Of a stretch of DNA of 64,000 nt, positions 52,301-61,955 are shown piece after piece. The position numbers and the translations under genes are program-made. Each line of letters begins with the position of its first letter. The stretch's first letter is position 1. This stretch comes from Candidatus Microthrix subdominans. Lineage in GTDB: Bacteria > Actinomycetota > Acidimicrobiia > Acidimicrobiales > Microtrichaceae. The DNA is taken from the NCBI GenBank assembly GCA_016719385.1, contig JADJZA010000007.1:847659-911658 (forward strand), read 5' to 3'. The notes under the pieces were generated by a model, which ran no database searches, was not told where the DNA came from, and saw only the letters and a program-made list of their open reading frames with translations.

Positions 52301-55300
52301 CCGGGCTGCTGCGCCGGGCGCCCCGGGAGGACCTGGAGGCTGCGTTCAAGGCCGGCACCGCTGCGGACGCCCCCAACGTGCTGACCGCCACGCCCACCCT
52401 GGAGATGGGCATCGACATCGGCGACCTGTCGTCGGTGATGCTCACCTCGGTGCCCCGCAACCCGGCCAGCTACATCCAGCGGGTGGGTCGCTCGGGACGG
52501 GCCAGCGGCAACTCGCTGATCACCACGTTCGTCCCCACCGACACCCACGGCCTCTACTACCTGGCCGACCCCGAGGCGATGCTGGCCGGCGACGTGCGGC
52601 CGCCCAACTGCTACCTCGACGCCCTCGAGATCCTGCAGCGCCAGTACGTGGCCTACCTGATCGACCGCATCGCGGACGGCACCATCGTCGCCCCGAAGCT
52701 GCCCCGCCAGATCGGCCAGCTGATGAAGGCCGGCGTCGATGTGGGCTCGTTTTTGCGGGCGGTGATCGACGCCTCGATCGGAACGCCCGCCCACGTCGAA
52801 GCCTTTCTGGGGTTGTTCGACGACGCCGACCGGCGGAGCACGTTGAGCGATCGCAGCGTGGCGGCGCTGCGCGACTTTGCCGGTGCCGGCATCGAGCTGA
52901 TGCTGAAGGAGGCGGCCGGAACGTGGCAGGAACACGCCGCCGACCTGCGGCTTCGGTTGCAGCGGCTGACCAACGCCGCCGACAAGCTGGAGGGGGAGGC
53001 GCTGCCCAGCGACGAGGCCTCCCGAGAGCTGGCCGACCTGCGCGGGCAGCGCTCGGCGCTGGCGCTGCTGGCCAGGCAGCATCGCGAGGAGTACACGCTG
53101 AGCGCGCTGGAACGCCTGAGCGTGCTGCCCAACTTCATGCTGATGGACGACTCGATCACCCTGTCGGCCACCACGTGGGCCCGCGACGACGACGGCGACT
53201 ACGAGACGACGATGGTCGAGTACCAGCGGCCCGGGCGCCGGGCGATCACCGAGCTGGCGCCCGGCAACAGCTTCTACGCCGCCGGGCACCGCCACGTGAT
53301 CGACGCCCTCGAGATCGGCACCGCCGACTTGCCCGCCCACGAGCAGTGGCGGCTGTGCCCCGACTGCGGATACGGCTGCATCGACGAGGGCGAGCCGCCC
53401 GCCGAGTGCCTGCGCTGCAAGGGGCGCCGCATCGCCGACACCGGCGCCATCCACCGCATGCTGCGCCTGAAGCGGTCGATGGCCTCGGGCTCCGAGGAAT
53501 CCGCCCGGGTGTACGACGAGACCGACGACCGGCGGCGCGAGCAGTACGACTCGCTGCTGGCCGTCGACGTCGACCCCCACCACGTGGAGGGCGCCTGGGC
53601 GCTGGCCAACCAGGCGTTCGGCGCCGAGTTTGCCGCCGGCACGCACTTCCGCACGATCAACTTGGGCTTCGCTCACCGCAGCGGCGAGAAGCGCCACATC
53701 GCCGGGCACGACCATCACGTCACCGGCTTTACCGTGTGCGCCCACTGCGGGGCGGTGCGTGAGGTGCGGGACCGGTCGAAGAACACCCCGAGCGAGCGGC
53801 TGCACGAGGGCTGGTGCAAGGTGCGCTCGGGCGCCAAGAACGAGCAGTGGGACGACGTGGTGCTGTTCCACGAGCTGACCACCGAGTCGATCCGCATGCT
53901 GTTGCCGGTGTCGATGTTTGAGGTGTCCGAACGCCTGGCGTCGTTCAAGGGGGCGCTGCTGCTGGGGCTGCGGGCCGACTTTGGCGGGGACCCCAGCCAC
54001 CTGGAGGTGGCGCTGACCGATGCGCCCAACCGGGCCGGGCAGGGGCGCCGCCGCTACCTGATGCTGTTCGATGCGGTGCCCGGCGGCACCGGCTACCTGG
54101 CCCGGCTGGCCGAACCCGACCGGGTGCGCACCATCCTGGAACGGGGCCGGGACGTCATCGCCCGCTGCCCGTGCGTCACCGAGGGCCGCCAGGCGTGCCA
54201 CCGCTGCCTGCTGGGTGTGGTCGACCGTGGGGAGTACGAGCTGGCCCGCCGGGACCTGGCCCTGGAGATCCTCGACGACCTGCTGGGCGACGACGTGTGG
54301 CACCCCCAATCGGTGCCCACCGTGGCCGACATCGAGATCGGCACGGTCGAGGAGTCCGAGCTGGAGCGCCGGTTCAAGGCGGCGCTGCGGGCGTGGGCGG
54401 CATCGTTGCCCGACACGCGGGCCTCGCTGACCGACGTGCCCGGTCAGGGCCGCTACAAGGCGTTCGAGCTGCGGATGGAGACCGGCGACGACCCGGAGAC
54501 CAGCGTCCGCACGCACTACCGGATCGAGGAGCAGGAGGGCCTGGGCACGTCACCCAGCGTGCTGCCCGACTTCCTGATCCGCCGCCTGGACACCCGCGCC
54601 CCCAACATTGCGGTGTTCCTCGACGGCTACCAGTTTCATGCCTCGCCCGAGGTGAACAACATCGCCGCCGACGCGCAGAAGCGGCGGGGGATTCGAGACA
54701 ACGGCGACCTGGTGTGGAACCTGACGTGGAACGACGTGAAGACGTTCCACTCGGCATTCGAGGCGTCGCCCCCAACGGAACCGGCCGCCCGCAACCTGAT
54801 CACCGGCGAGGCCCGGCGCCTGGCCCGCCGGGTGCAGCAGGGGCAGCGGGGGCGCTTCGAGGTCGACGACCTCAACCAGAACCCGATGAAGCTGCTGCTG
54901 GACGTGATGGCCCGCCCCGACTTCGACGAGTGGAGCCAGCTGGCCATGTCGGGCATCGGTGGCATGTTCGCTTCGACCGAGCCGAAGCTGGCGTTGGGGG
55001 CCGGAGACGGCGAGGAGTTCCTCGGACGGGCCGCCAGGGGTTCGAAGGCGGTGCAACCGGCTGGCGACGGCGGTGCGCAGGTTGCGCTCGGAGTGCGCGC
55101 CGACACGCCCAACGGGCTGAGCCTGGCGCTGGCGCTCGATACTCGCCCCGGACGTGAGCAGCTCCAGCGCTGGACGGTGCTCGCTGCCCTGCCCGACTCG
55201 GCGCGAGATGTTTCGGCCGAGGGCCACGCAGCCCGGTGGCAGGACTGGGTGCAGTGGGCCAACGTCGCCCAGCTGATGCGAGGCCCCGGCCGCCACGCGC

Positions 55301-55743
55301 TGATCACCGCCACCTCCGAGGCGGAGGACCTGAGCTTCGACCTGCTCTGGCTGGTGAACCTCGACCAGGAGGATGACCCAGCGAGCAGCGTTGCCGCCGT
55401 CGACGGCGCCGCGGCGCCGGACGGACCTGAGGAGGCGCTCCTCGTGGCGGCCGACGGAGTGTCACAGGGCGACGTCACGATCTCCGAGGAGATGAACGAA
55501 GAACTGGAACTCGTAGAGGATGAGGACGTGCGGGAGCTGACCAGAAGGATGCTGATGCGGGGCGCCCCCGACTTTGAGGCCGGCTACGAGCTTGGGGGCG
55601 AACCCGTCGAGGCCGCCTGGCCCGACCGGCGCATCGGCGTGCTCGGCGCAGATCAGGCCGGCGTCAGCGCCGATGGGTGGGACCTGCGCCCGGCGTCGGG
55701 CTGGACGGACGATGCGCTGCTCGATGCCGTGGGGGAGCGCTGA
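49375..55743 (+). CDS. Giant DEAD/DEAH helicase with DUF1998 and C-terminal nuclease-like domain
   Basis: A 2122-residue protein. Walker A TGTGSGKT is at 102-109, LQYVVLDEFHTYDG near 226-239, and ATSATLG follows. The helicase-C half has TPTLEMGIDIGDL and IQRVGRSGRAS near 1005-1045. Cys clusters (CRQCGMSGW, CGFCGHLH, CPDCGYGC, CAHCGAVRE) punctuate the chain. The block RRYLMLFDAVPGGTGYLARL and the terminal CPCVTEGRQACHRCLLG form a DUF1998 region (about 1500-1620). Near 1728-1786 lie VLPDFLIRR, FLDGYQFHA and LVWNLTWND, resembling a PD-(D/E)xK nuclease fold. It may combine DrmA- and DrmB-like functions of DISARM. Function inferred. Confidence 0.8.
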   Translation: MIPSLVVSEVRQALVEYLATTFALSDDETRDALSEFLTEAGDGIFRGPYLSVRTPFQHVEDRWTIPLEWLPDDFVPYAHQAASFERLSSVGGRQPEPTLVTTGTGSGKTECFLYPVLDHCARMRDEGRRGIKALILYPMNALASDQAGRIASLIASERRLAGLTAGLYVGEAGRNSTMGPDNVIDKREAIRADPPDILMTNYKMLDFLLLRNDDRELWAGNDPDTLQYVVLDEFHTYDGAQGTDVAMLLRRLGATLGAAEPGRPLGNATPVATSATLGAGASAGAELAEFAGKVFGVEFPPESVIGESRQSVDEACEPVNYELPIPDVDDVLGLTELEDVANAFCASTDEGGDWSALGTDDDARVRLGKRLLAHPLTWAVLSAVGERPRSWPEAVKEIVFRAPNWGRTHQNEPLRAEQALAQFLWLLSMARRRRGARLTPLFSVEIQLWIREVSRLLRKVQAKPSFRWRDSSAPVSEDDAEGGDTLELPSTYCRQCGMSGWMAIASETSDALSTNAGHIYRSSVQGSPLARTMLVGHPDDEAVRWFSPIDHTLSDTRSEDALPVLVTGGEDDARAGRCPGCKERDAIRFLGLRVASLASVSINTLFGSNHLESQERKLLAFTDSVQDASHRASFFGGRTHRFNLRALMSRALIDDGEMSLAELGETLLDEATTPREVFSLVPPDLLRHPVVRTVWTDAPKPRAHELLAARLGFEVDLEFGLRARVGRTLELSRAAAAAVTLPDIDDWASLVAEEAQRVSGEAIDPLAAVTYVRGLLERLRLKGGLMHPLLTQYLDNGGDTWFIWGGRPDGLPPFTSDRGRPTFFTTSPKGTLDSLSSLSATPTWVVDWAVRSLGVAPALGRELNLLTMKLLANETDTVVAWTGSGHTIYGLDRRMVRIGDVADDEEAPLTASTVRCGFCGHLHVAPPSQLEAWEGTPCLRYRCSGRFEALEPREVNYYRDLYRGGNVTRVVTGEHTGLLRRAPREDLEAAFKAGTAADAPNVLTATPTLEMGIDIGDLSSVMLTSVPRNPASYIQRVGRSGRASGNSLITTFVPTDTHGLYYLADPEAMLAGDVRPPNCYLDALEILQRQYVAYLIDRIADGTIVAPKLPRQIGQLMKAGVDVGSFLRAVIDASIGTPAHVEAFLGLFDDADRRSTLSDRSVAALRDFAGAGIELMLKEAAGTWQEHAADLRLRLQRLTNAADKLEGEALPSDEASRELADLRGQRSALALLARQHREEYTLSALERLSVLPNFMLMDDSITLSATTWARDDDGDYETTMVEYQRPGRRAITELAPGNSFYAAGHRHVIDALEIGTADLPAHEQWRLCPDCGYGCIDEGEPPAECLRCKGRRIADTGAIHRMLRLKRSMASGSEESARVYDETDDRRREQYDSLLAVDVDPHHVEGAWALANQAFGAEFAAGTHFRTINLGFAHRSGEKRHIAGHDHHVTGFTVCAHCGAVREVRDRSKNTPSERLHEGWCKVRSGAKNEQWDDVVLFHELTTESIRMLLPVSMFEVSERLASFKGALLLGLRADFGGDPSHLEVALTDAPNRAGQGRRRYLMLFDAVPGGTGYLARLAEPDRVRTILERGRDVIARCPCVTEGRQACHRCLLGVVDRGEYELARRDLALEILDDLLGDDVWHPQSVPTVADIEIGTVEESELERRFKAALRAWAASLPDTRASLTDVPGQGRYKAFELRMETGDDPETSVRTHYRIEEQEGLGTSPSVLPDFLIRRLDTRAPNIAVFLDGYQFHASPEVNNIAADAQKRRGIRDNGDLVWNLTWNDVKTFHSAFEASPPTEPAARNLITGEARRLARRVQQGQRGRFEVDDLNQNPMKLLLDVMARPDFDEWSQLAMSGIGGMFASTEPKLALGAGDGEEFLGRAARGSKAVQPAGDGGAQVALGVRADTPNGLSLALALDTRPGREQLQRWTVLAALPDSARDVSAEGHAARWQDWVQWANVAQLMRGPGRHALITATSEAEDLSFDLLWLVNLDQEDDPASSVAAVDGAAAPDGPEEALLVAADGVSQGDVTISEEMNEELELVEDEDVRELTRRMLMRGAPDFEAGYELGGEPVEAAWPDRRIGVLGADQAGVSADGWDLRPASGWTDDALLDAVGER

Positions 55744-57877
55744 TGGCATCCCTCGCTCTCGCCACGACGTTCCTCGCCGATTACGGGCGTCTCCCCAACA
55801 GGATGCAGCGGCGCATCGGCGACCTGGTCACCAAGTTCGCCCAGATGACCCCGGCCGATCTGGGCAAGGCAAAGGGCATCAACCTGGAGCCCTACAACGG
55901 CTCGGCCGACCCCCGCTCTCGGACCATCCGCATCGACGATGGTCAGCGGGGCATCGTGCTGGACGTGGGCGACGGCGAGCACTTCGTGCTCACCCGCATC
56001 TGCAACCACGACGAGGCCGAGCGGTGGATGGCCAAGAACAAGTTCTCGGTCAACGCCGCCACCAACGCCCTGGAGCTGGTCAACCTCACCGCCATCGAAG
56101 CGCAGGCCGCCGTGGTGCAGGAACAGGCCGACCCGGCCGGTGACCAGCTGTTTGCCCACCGGCGAGATCGCGACTTTGCCAACCTGGGTGTCACCGCCGA
56201 AGTGGTGCCGGCGCTGATGGCGCTGACCTCCGAGGATCAGCTGGAGGGCCTGCTCAGCCTCTTGCCACCATCCCAGGCCGAGGCGGTCATTGCGCTGACC
56301 GGCACCGACGACGTCGACCACATCTACCAGGAGCTGGCCGGTGCCATCCACGGGGAGGTCGATACCGACGACGTGGTCGCCGCTTTGGAGGCGCCCGCTT
56401 CCCAGGCCGCCTTCCACGTCGTTGAGGGGCAGGACGAACTGGCTGACATCCTCGCCCAGCCGTTGGCGATGTGGCGGATCTTCCTGCACCCCTCGCAGCG
56501 CCACCTGGCCTACCGGGACAGCTACAGCGGGCCGGCCCGGGTGACCGGCGGGGCGGGCACCGGCAAGACCGTCGTGGCGATCCATCGGGCGAAGGCGCTG
56601 GCCGAACGCCTCGAGAGTCCGCTGGGCAAGCCGATCCTGTTCACCACGTTTACCCGCAACCTGGCGCAGGCGATCGAGAACGACCTGCGGGCGTTGGACC
56701 CCGCAGCCGTCAGCCGGGTGGACGTGATCAACGTGGACCGGCTGGTGTTTGCGTTGGTGCGGGAGGCCGAGGGGCGGGACCCGAAGGTCGCCCAGGACGA
56801 CTACTGCAAGAAGGTTGCCGACGAAGTGGTGACCGAGCGGGCGATGGACGGCGAGTACTCCGGATCGTTCCTGGTGAACGAATGGGAGCAGGTGGTGTTG
56901 GCCAACAACTGCCGCAGTCGCGCCGACTACTTCGCCGTCAGCCGGGCCGGGCGGGGCATCCCCCTCAACCGCCGCCGCCGGGCCGAGGTGTGGAAGGCGA
57001 TCGACGAGCTGGAACGCCGCCTCGACCAGGCCGGGCGGCGCACCCACCTGCAGCTGGCGGCTGCGGCCGCCGGCTACCTGGAACCCCGGACGACCAAGCC
57101 GTACCAGCACGTGGTGGTGGACGAGGCCCAGGACCTGCATGAGGCGCAATGGCGGCTGTTGCGGGCGGTGGTGGCCGAGGCGCCGGACGACATGTTCATC
57201 GTGGGCGACAGCCACCAGCGGATCTACGACCGTCGGTCGTCGTTGTCGAAGGTGGGCATCAAGGTGGTGGGCCGCTCGGCGAAGCTGAAGCTGAACTACC
57301 GGACCACCCACGAGATCATGGCGTGGAGCCTGGCCATGCTGGGCACCGATGGGGGCGTCACCGCCGACGACCTCGATGGCGGGTCCGACAAGCACTCCTT
57401 CGCCGGCTACCACAGCCTGCGGTCGGGTCCCGAGCCGGTGCTGGCCGGCTTTCGCACCCGCCCCGAGATGCTCGATGCGCTGGTCGAGCAGGTGCGTGCC
57501 TGGATTGACGAGGGGGTCGACCCGATCGCCATTGGCGTGGCGGCCCGCACGAACAGGCAGGTCGAGGCCGCCAAGGGTGCGCTGGACTCGGCCGGGCTGA
57601 CCACCTGCCTGTTGCCGCAGAAGGACCTGCCCAGCAAGCCCGGGGTGCGGCTGGGGACGATGCACCGCATGAAGGGCCTGGAGTACGAACGGGTGGCGGT
57701 GAGCGACGCCGACGACGCCAGCGTGCCGGCAGGCTGGGCGATGACCGAGCGAGACGACGATCCGGTGCAGCACGCATCGGACCTGGAGCTGGAGAAGTCC
57801 CTGCTGTACGTGGCGGCCACCCGCGCTCGCGACGGGCTCTACATCACCTGGTCGGGCACCCCGAGCAGGTTCCTCGG

Positions 57878-57881
<4 letters not shown>
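55743..57881 (+). CDS. UvrD-like helicase with RelE/ParE-like N-terminal region
   Basis: A 712-residue SF1 helicase. Walker A GGAGTGKT is at 269-276, Walker B VVVDEAQD at 457-464, motif III GDSHQRIYDRR follows, and the end carries MHRMKGLEYERVAV and LLYVAATRARDGLYI. The first 90 residues read like a RelE/ParE toxin fold (DYGRLPNRMQRRIGDLVTKF, HFVLTRICNHDEAERW), so the protein may pair a nucleic-acid-binding domain with a helicase. It begins inside the stop of the giant helicase gene (TGATG) and overlaps the next gene by four bases, so the three act as one operon. Confidence 0.75.
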
Positions 57882-59032
<1,151 letters not shown>

Positions 59033-59385
59033 ATTCAGTCGGTTGCCGTGAACACCGCTTGTAGCCCATCGTCGGGGTGGAAGGTCCAGGTCACATTTAC
59101 GTGGTCGGCGTCGGCCTCCTGGGTGCCGTCGAGCGCCCGAGTCTGTCCCATTCGTTGGACTGCTGCGGATGAGAAGCCCAGTTCATCCATTGGCGGATGT
59201 CGAGAACCGCCGGAGGTCGCCACCCCGGTGGCGTCCGAGCGAGCTGAAGAAGTCCCTGCTGTGGGTGGGGTCCACACGCGCCCGCGATCGGCTCTACATC
59301 ACCTGGGCAGGCACCCCAGGCAGGTTCCGCAGCTGAGCCATCGACTGCGTTGTCTGCTACCCGTCGACGGAGTACATTTAGATCC
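59033..59385. other. 353-base gap with a decayed gene fragment
   Basis: No intact gene. The right part contains a 3'-end remnant of the UvrD-like gene (59241-59336, annotated separately). The left part may hold a terminator for the protease gene, but no clear hairpin is visible, and the bases before 59386 should contain the vapB promoter. Confidence 0.5.
59241..59336 (+). pseudogene. Remnant copy of the UvrD-like helicase 3' end
   Basis: The frame reads ELKKSLLWVGSTRARDRLYI and ends in GTPGRFRS then TGA. It matches the end of the intact gene (ELEKSLLYVAATRARDGLYI, then GTPSRFLG) with several substitutions. No start or motif upstream is left, so it is a non-functional fragment of a duplicated helicase gene. 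Confidence 0.75.
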
Positions 59386-59631
59386 ATGGCAGAAGTAAAG
59401 AAGCGACGGAAGGGGACGACCCGCGTGAGTTCTCAACGCCAGGTGACGATTCCCGCTGAAGCGTTTCGCTCTGCTGGTTTCGCAGTTGGCGATCAACTTG
59501 CTGCTCGATCCGATGGGCCCGGTCGGGTGACGTTCGAGCGAGTCGATGATGTGCTCGCTGAGTTCGCCGGGGCGCTGACCGGCGTCTACGAACCCGACGA
59601 GCTCGACAAGCTGCGGGATGAATGGGACTGA
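59386..59631 (+). CDS. vapB: AbrB/SpoVT-family antitoxin (VapB-like)
   Basis: An 81-residue protein. The N-terminal swapped-hairpin DNA-binding pattern is TTRVSSQRQVTIPAEAFRSA, and the acidic C-terminus (EFAGALTGVYEPDELDKLRD) is the toxin-binding part. It overlaps the vapC start by 10 bases. The start at 59386 is chosen because the upstream frame has no Shine-Dalgarno. It probably represses its own promoter together with the toxin. Confidence 0.8.
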   Translation: MAEVKKRRKGTTRVSSQRQVTIPAEAFRSAGFAVGDQLAARSDGPGRVTFERVDDVLAEFAGALTGVYEPDELDKLRDEWD

Positions 59632-60035
59632 CCCACTTGGATGCAGGGGTGCTGATCGGGTTCCTCAACGCGGAGGACGCGCATCACGGGTCGGCAGCCA
59701 AGGCGATTGGGGATGCGCTTTCGGAGAACCAAACGCTCGCGATGTCAGCTTCAGTTTTCGCCGAGATTCTGGTCGGACCATCCAGGAGCGGCGCCGAGGC
59801 GGTTGAGGTCGTGCGCAACATGGTGGCCACCTTGCCCATCGGGACGGTTCCGATTGGCGATGAGATAGCGGTGACGGCTGCAGGACTGCGGGCTCGTCAC
59901 CAATCGCTCAAGCTCCCGGACGCTCTGGTCATTGCTGCGGCCAAGGTGGAAGGCGCAGATCGGCTCGTCACCACCGATCGATGCTGGCCAGCAGCCAAGC
60001 GCCTCGGCATCACGACGGAACTGCTCATTCTTTAG
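59622..60035 (+). CDS. vapC: PIN-domain toxin (VapC-like)
   Basis: A 137-residue PIN-domain RNase. The acidic active-site residues Asp 7 (THLDAGVLI), Glu 48 (FAEIL), Asp 100 (LPDALVI) and Asp 119 (LVTTDRCW) are in place. VapC toxins cleave tRNA or rRNA when antitoxin is degraded. It is coupled to the preceding AbrB-type antitoxin. It lies between two partial copies of the UvrD-like gene. Confidence 0.82.
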   Translation: MGLTHLDAGVLIGFLNAEDAHHGSAAKAIGDALSENQTLAMSASVFAEILVGPSRSGAEAVEVVRNMVATLPIGTVPIGDEIAVTAAGLRARHQSLKLPDALVIAAAKVEGADRLVTTDRCWPAAKRLGITTELLIL

Positions 60036-60189
60036 GGCAGCCGGTTGATGCCCGCGGGATCTCTCCCCAGGGGGTGCGGATCCGTACCTGCGCAACGTGC
60101 CCTCAGGACCTCTGGGCCAGTGACAGGTGCTCGACTGAAGCCTCGGGGTTGTCCGAGCGGGCGACGTCGACCACCGCCTGAAACAACGT

Positions 60190-60576
60190 CACCGATGGGG
60201 GCGTCACCGCCGACGACCTCGACGGTGGGTCCGACCAGCATTCCTTCGCCGGCTACCACAGCTTGCGGTCGGGGCCCGAGCCGGTGTTGGCCGGGTTTCG
60301 CACCCGGCCCGAGATGCTTGATGCGCTGGTCGAGCAGGTGCGCAGCTGGATCGACGAGGGGGTCGATCCGATCGCCATCGGCGTGGCGGCCCGCACGAAC
60401 AGGCAGGTCGAGGCCGCCAAGGGTGTGCTGGACTCGGCCGGGCTGACCACCTGTCTGTTGCCCCAAAAGGACCTGCCCAGCAAGCCCGGCGTTCGACTGG
60501 GGACGATGCACCGCATGAAGGGACTGGAGTACGAACGGGTGGCGGTCAGCGACGCCGACGACGCCAGCGTGCCGGC
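60190..60576 (+). repeat. Duplicated segment of the UvrD-like gene (387 bp)
   Basis: Bases 60190-60576 match 57344-57730 of the intact gene without gaps (constant offset 2846) but with scattered substitutions. The segment encodes the stretch GVTADDLDGGS through DDASVPA, which includes MHRMKGLEYERVAV. The match starts and stops abruptly at both ends, where unrelated sequence begins. Confidence 0.85.
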
Positions 60577-61024
60577 GCCGGACGAGCTCGACCGGCATCG
60601 CATCGGTCTGCAGGCTGCCCGACGGGATCGTGTGAACCTCTTCGTGGAGAGTGCCGAACGGCTGCTTGTTCGCATGGAGGCTGCAGCCAACACGGCCAAC
60701 TCGAAGGTGTTGCTCAACCCGATCCAGTCGCCGGCCGTCATCAAGGCGAGCAACAGCGTCGTCGAGGGCGTCGGCGAATTCCACGGGTTGCTTGAGATCG
60801 AGGCGTCCCTCCAATCGGCCGAGGCCCGAAAGTGGAAGCACGCTGCCTCCGAGACCTGGGACACGACTTTTGAGCGAGGGGCTGCTGGCATCGGCACGGT
60901 GAAGACCTTCGGTGGCGACACTTTCAGCCAGGCGAAGTCGGCAACGGGCAAGCTCTCCGGGAAGCTCTCTGGCCGGAAGCTGCGCAGGCGCGGAAGCGGT
61001 GACCGGGAAGGAGATGGGGCCTGA
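60263..61024 (+). CDS. Chimeric hypothetical protein: UvrD-like segment fused to an unrelated tail
   Basis: A 253-residue frame. The first 105 residues match the UvrD-like helicase middle region (FRTRPEMLDALVEQV, KGLEYERVAV). From PDELDRHRIGLQ onward the sequence is a helical tail of unknown family (LLEIEASLQSAEARKWKHAA, then a Lys/Arg/Gly-rich end). The helicase motifs I and II are missing, so no helicase activity is expected. The upstream part of the segment (60190-60262) has no start in this frame. It may be a pseudogene or a reused domain. Confidence 0.5.
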   Translation: MRSGPEPVLAGFRTRPEMLDALVEQVRSWIDEGVDPIAIGVAARTNRQVEAAKGVLDSAGLTTCLLPQKDLPSKPGVRLGTMHRMKGLEYERVAVSDADDASVPAPDELDRHRIGLQAARRDRVNLFVESAERLLVRMEAAANTANSKVLLNPIQSPAVIKASNSVVEGVGEFHGLLEIEASLQSAEARKWKHAASETWDTTFERGAAGIGTVKTFGGDTFSQAKSATGKLSGKLSGRKLRRRGSGDREGDGA

Positions 61025-61062
61025 CCCCAGCTACGTTGGCTGTACGAAGGAGGCGACTTTCT

Positions 61063-61293
61063 ATGGCGAAGAACTTCGATGAACTCGCACAACCCATCAT
61101 CGATGACCCAGTGCGTGCAGTCCGTGTCGAGCGGTTCGTCGTCGAGGCCCTTGAGCAGGTCGTCACCCTTGAGGGCTCGGAGCAGGACGAGGCCGCCGAG
61201 GACTTGGTAGATCAACGCGAACTCGAGCTGGCCCGAGCCGAGAACGAGTTCCTCGCCTGGGAGGAAGTCAAAGCTGACCTCGGCCTGGCCTGA
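61063..61293 (+). CDS. Small acidic hypothetical protein
   Basis: A 76-residue protein rich in Glu and Asp (VVEALEQVVTLEGSEQDEAA, then LVDQRELELARAENEFLAWE), predicted largely helical. A strong GAAGGAGG Shine-Dalgarno lies 9 bases before the ATG at 61063. It might be an antitoxin by size and charge, but no partner gene is adjacent on its strand, and the family is not recognised. Confidence 0.5.
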   Translation: MAKNFDELAQPIIDDPVRAVRVERFVVEALEQVVTLEGSEQDEAAEDLVDQRELELARAENEFLAWEEVKADLGLA

Positions 61294-61334
61294 AGCTCCC
61301 ACCCCGTCCAGAGTGACGGGCTCGCCGGTTAGAG

Positions 61335-61568
61335 CTACTTCCCAGCGTAGGTGGTGAACTCCGAGAGCGGGCGGGTGGCGTAGTCGTTGGCCTCGGCCTC
61401 AATCGCCGCAATGGTGGCGTGTCTGCCGTCGAGGATGTCGGGCTCGCCGGTGGGCTTGTAGAGATAGCCGTCAGCATCGGCGAGGTAGTCGCCGTATGGG
61501 TACAGCGGGGTGTCGGGCGTCGGCCTCGGCGCATTCTTCCGGGTCGGTTCGGTCGTGGTGGTGCTCAT
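61335..61568 (-). CDS. Small hypothetical protein, antitoxin-like partner
   Basis: A 77-residue protein with Thr/Pro-rich start and a block LADADGYLYKPTGEPDILDG. Its ATG overlaps the stop of the preceding toxin-like gene (ATGA at 61565-61568). By position it would be the antitoxin of a toxin-first operon, mirroring the pair at 36.3-36.8 kb. No DNA-binding motif is obvious. Confidence 0.5.
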   Translation of the reverse strand: MSTTTTEPTRKNAPRPTPDTPLYPYGDYLADADGYLYKPTGEPDILDGRHATIAAIEAEANDYATRPLSEFTTYAGK

Positions 61569-61765
61569 AGGAAATCGGCCTGTGTGCCCGGCCTCAGCTT
61601 CATAGAGTGGATAACTCGGCGTTCAGTATCGGACGGTACGTAGACAATTTCCAGTAGCTGTCCGGTCTGGGTCGCTCCGAGGAGGACTCCATCCGGCGGG
61701 TGGTCGTACACGTTCTTTACACGTGAGGTGTAGGATAGGTGTATGGCTCGAACTCGAACCAACAT
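61565..61765 (-). CDS. Small toxin-like protein (relative of the 36.6-kb protein)
   Basis: A frame of up to 66 residues with VLLGATQTGQLLEIVYV and RVIHSMKLRPG, the same layout as the toxin-like protein at 36576-36818 (GPDRAGRLLEI, VIFHAMKA). The ATG at 61765 overlaps the divergent vapB start region; a GTG at 61711 is an alternative giving about 48 residues. The family N-terminal helix seems shortened, so the gene may be decayed. Confidence 0.45.
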   Translation of the reverse strand: MLVRVRAIHLSYTSRVKNVYDHPPDGVLLGATQTGQLLEIVYVPSDTERRVIHSMKLRPGTQADFL

Positions 61766-61955
61766 CGAAATCGATGACGTTTACGTTCGGGCGATCATGG
61801 ATCGCTTCTCCGTGAACACCAAGACTGAGGCGGTGGACCTGGCGCTCCGCCATCTTGCCGGTCAGCCGATGTCCCGTGAGGAAGCACTGGCGATGAGGGG
61901 CGCCCAGGCCCTCGATGCGCTGCCAGCCGATAGCGGGCCGGCCGACGCAGCGTGA
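61743..61955 (+). CDS. vapB: RHH-type antitoxin (VapB-like)
   Basis: A 70-residue protein with the RHH pattern RTRTNIEIDDVYVRAIMDRF and the helix VNTKTEAVDLALRHLAGQ, typical of VapB antitoxins (DUF2191 type). The C-terminus is the toxin-binding part. The vapC start overlaps its stop (GTGA). It is a second VapBC pair in the island, unrelated to the first. Confidence 0.82.
   Translation: MARTRTNIEIDDVYVRAIMDRFSVNTKTEAVDLALRHLAGQPMSREEALAMRGAQALDALPADSGPADAA

Noticed and set aside
37032..55743. Complete, canonical DISARM system
   Set aside because: No PLD-type DrmC and no separate DrmB were found, and RT/HEPN genes interrupt the order; called DISARM-like only.
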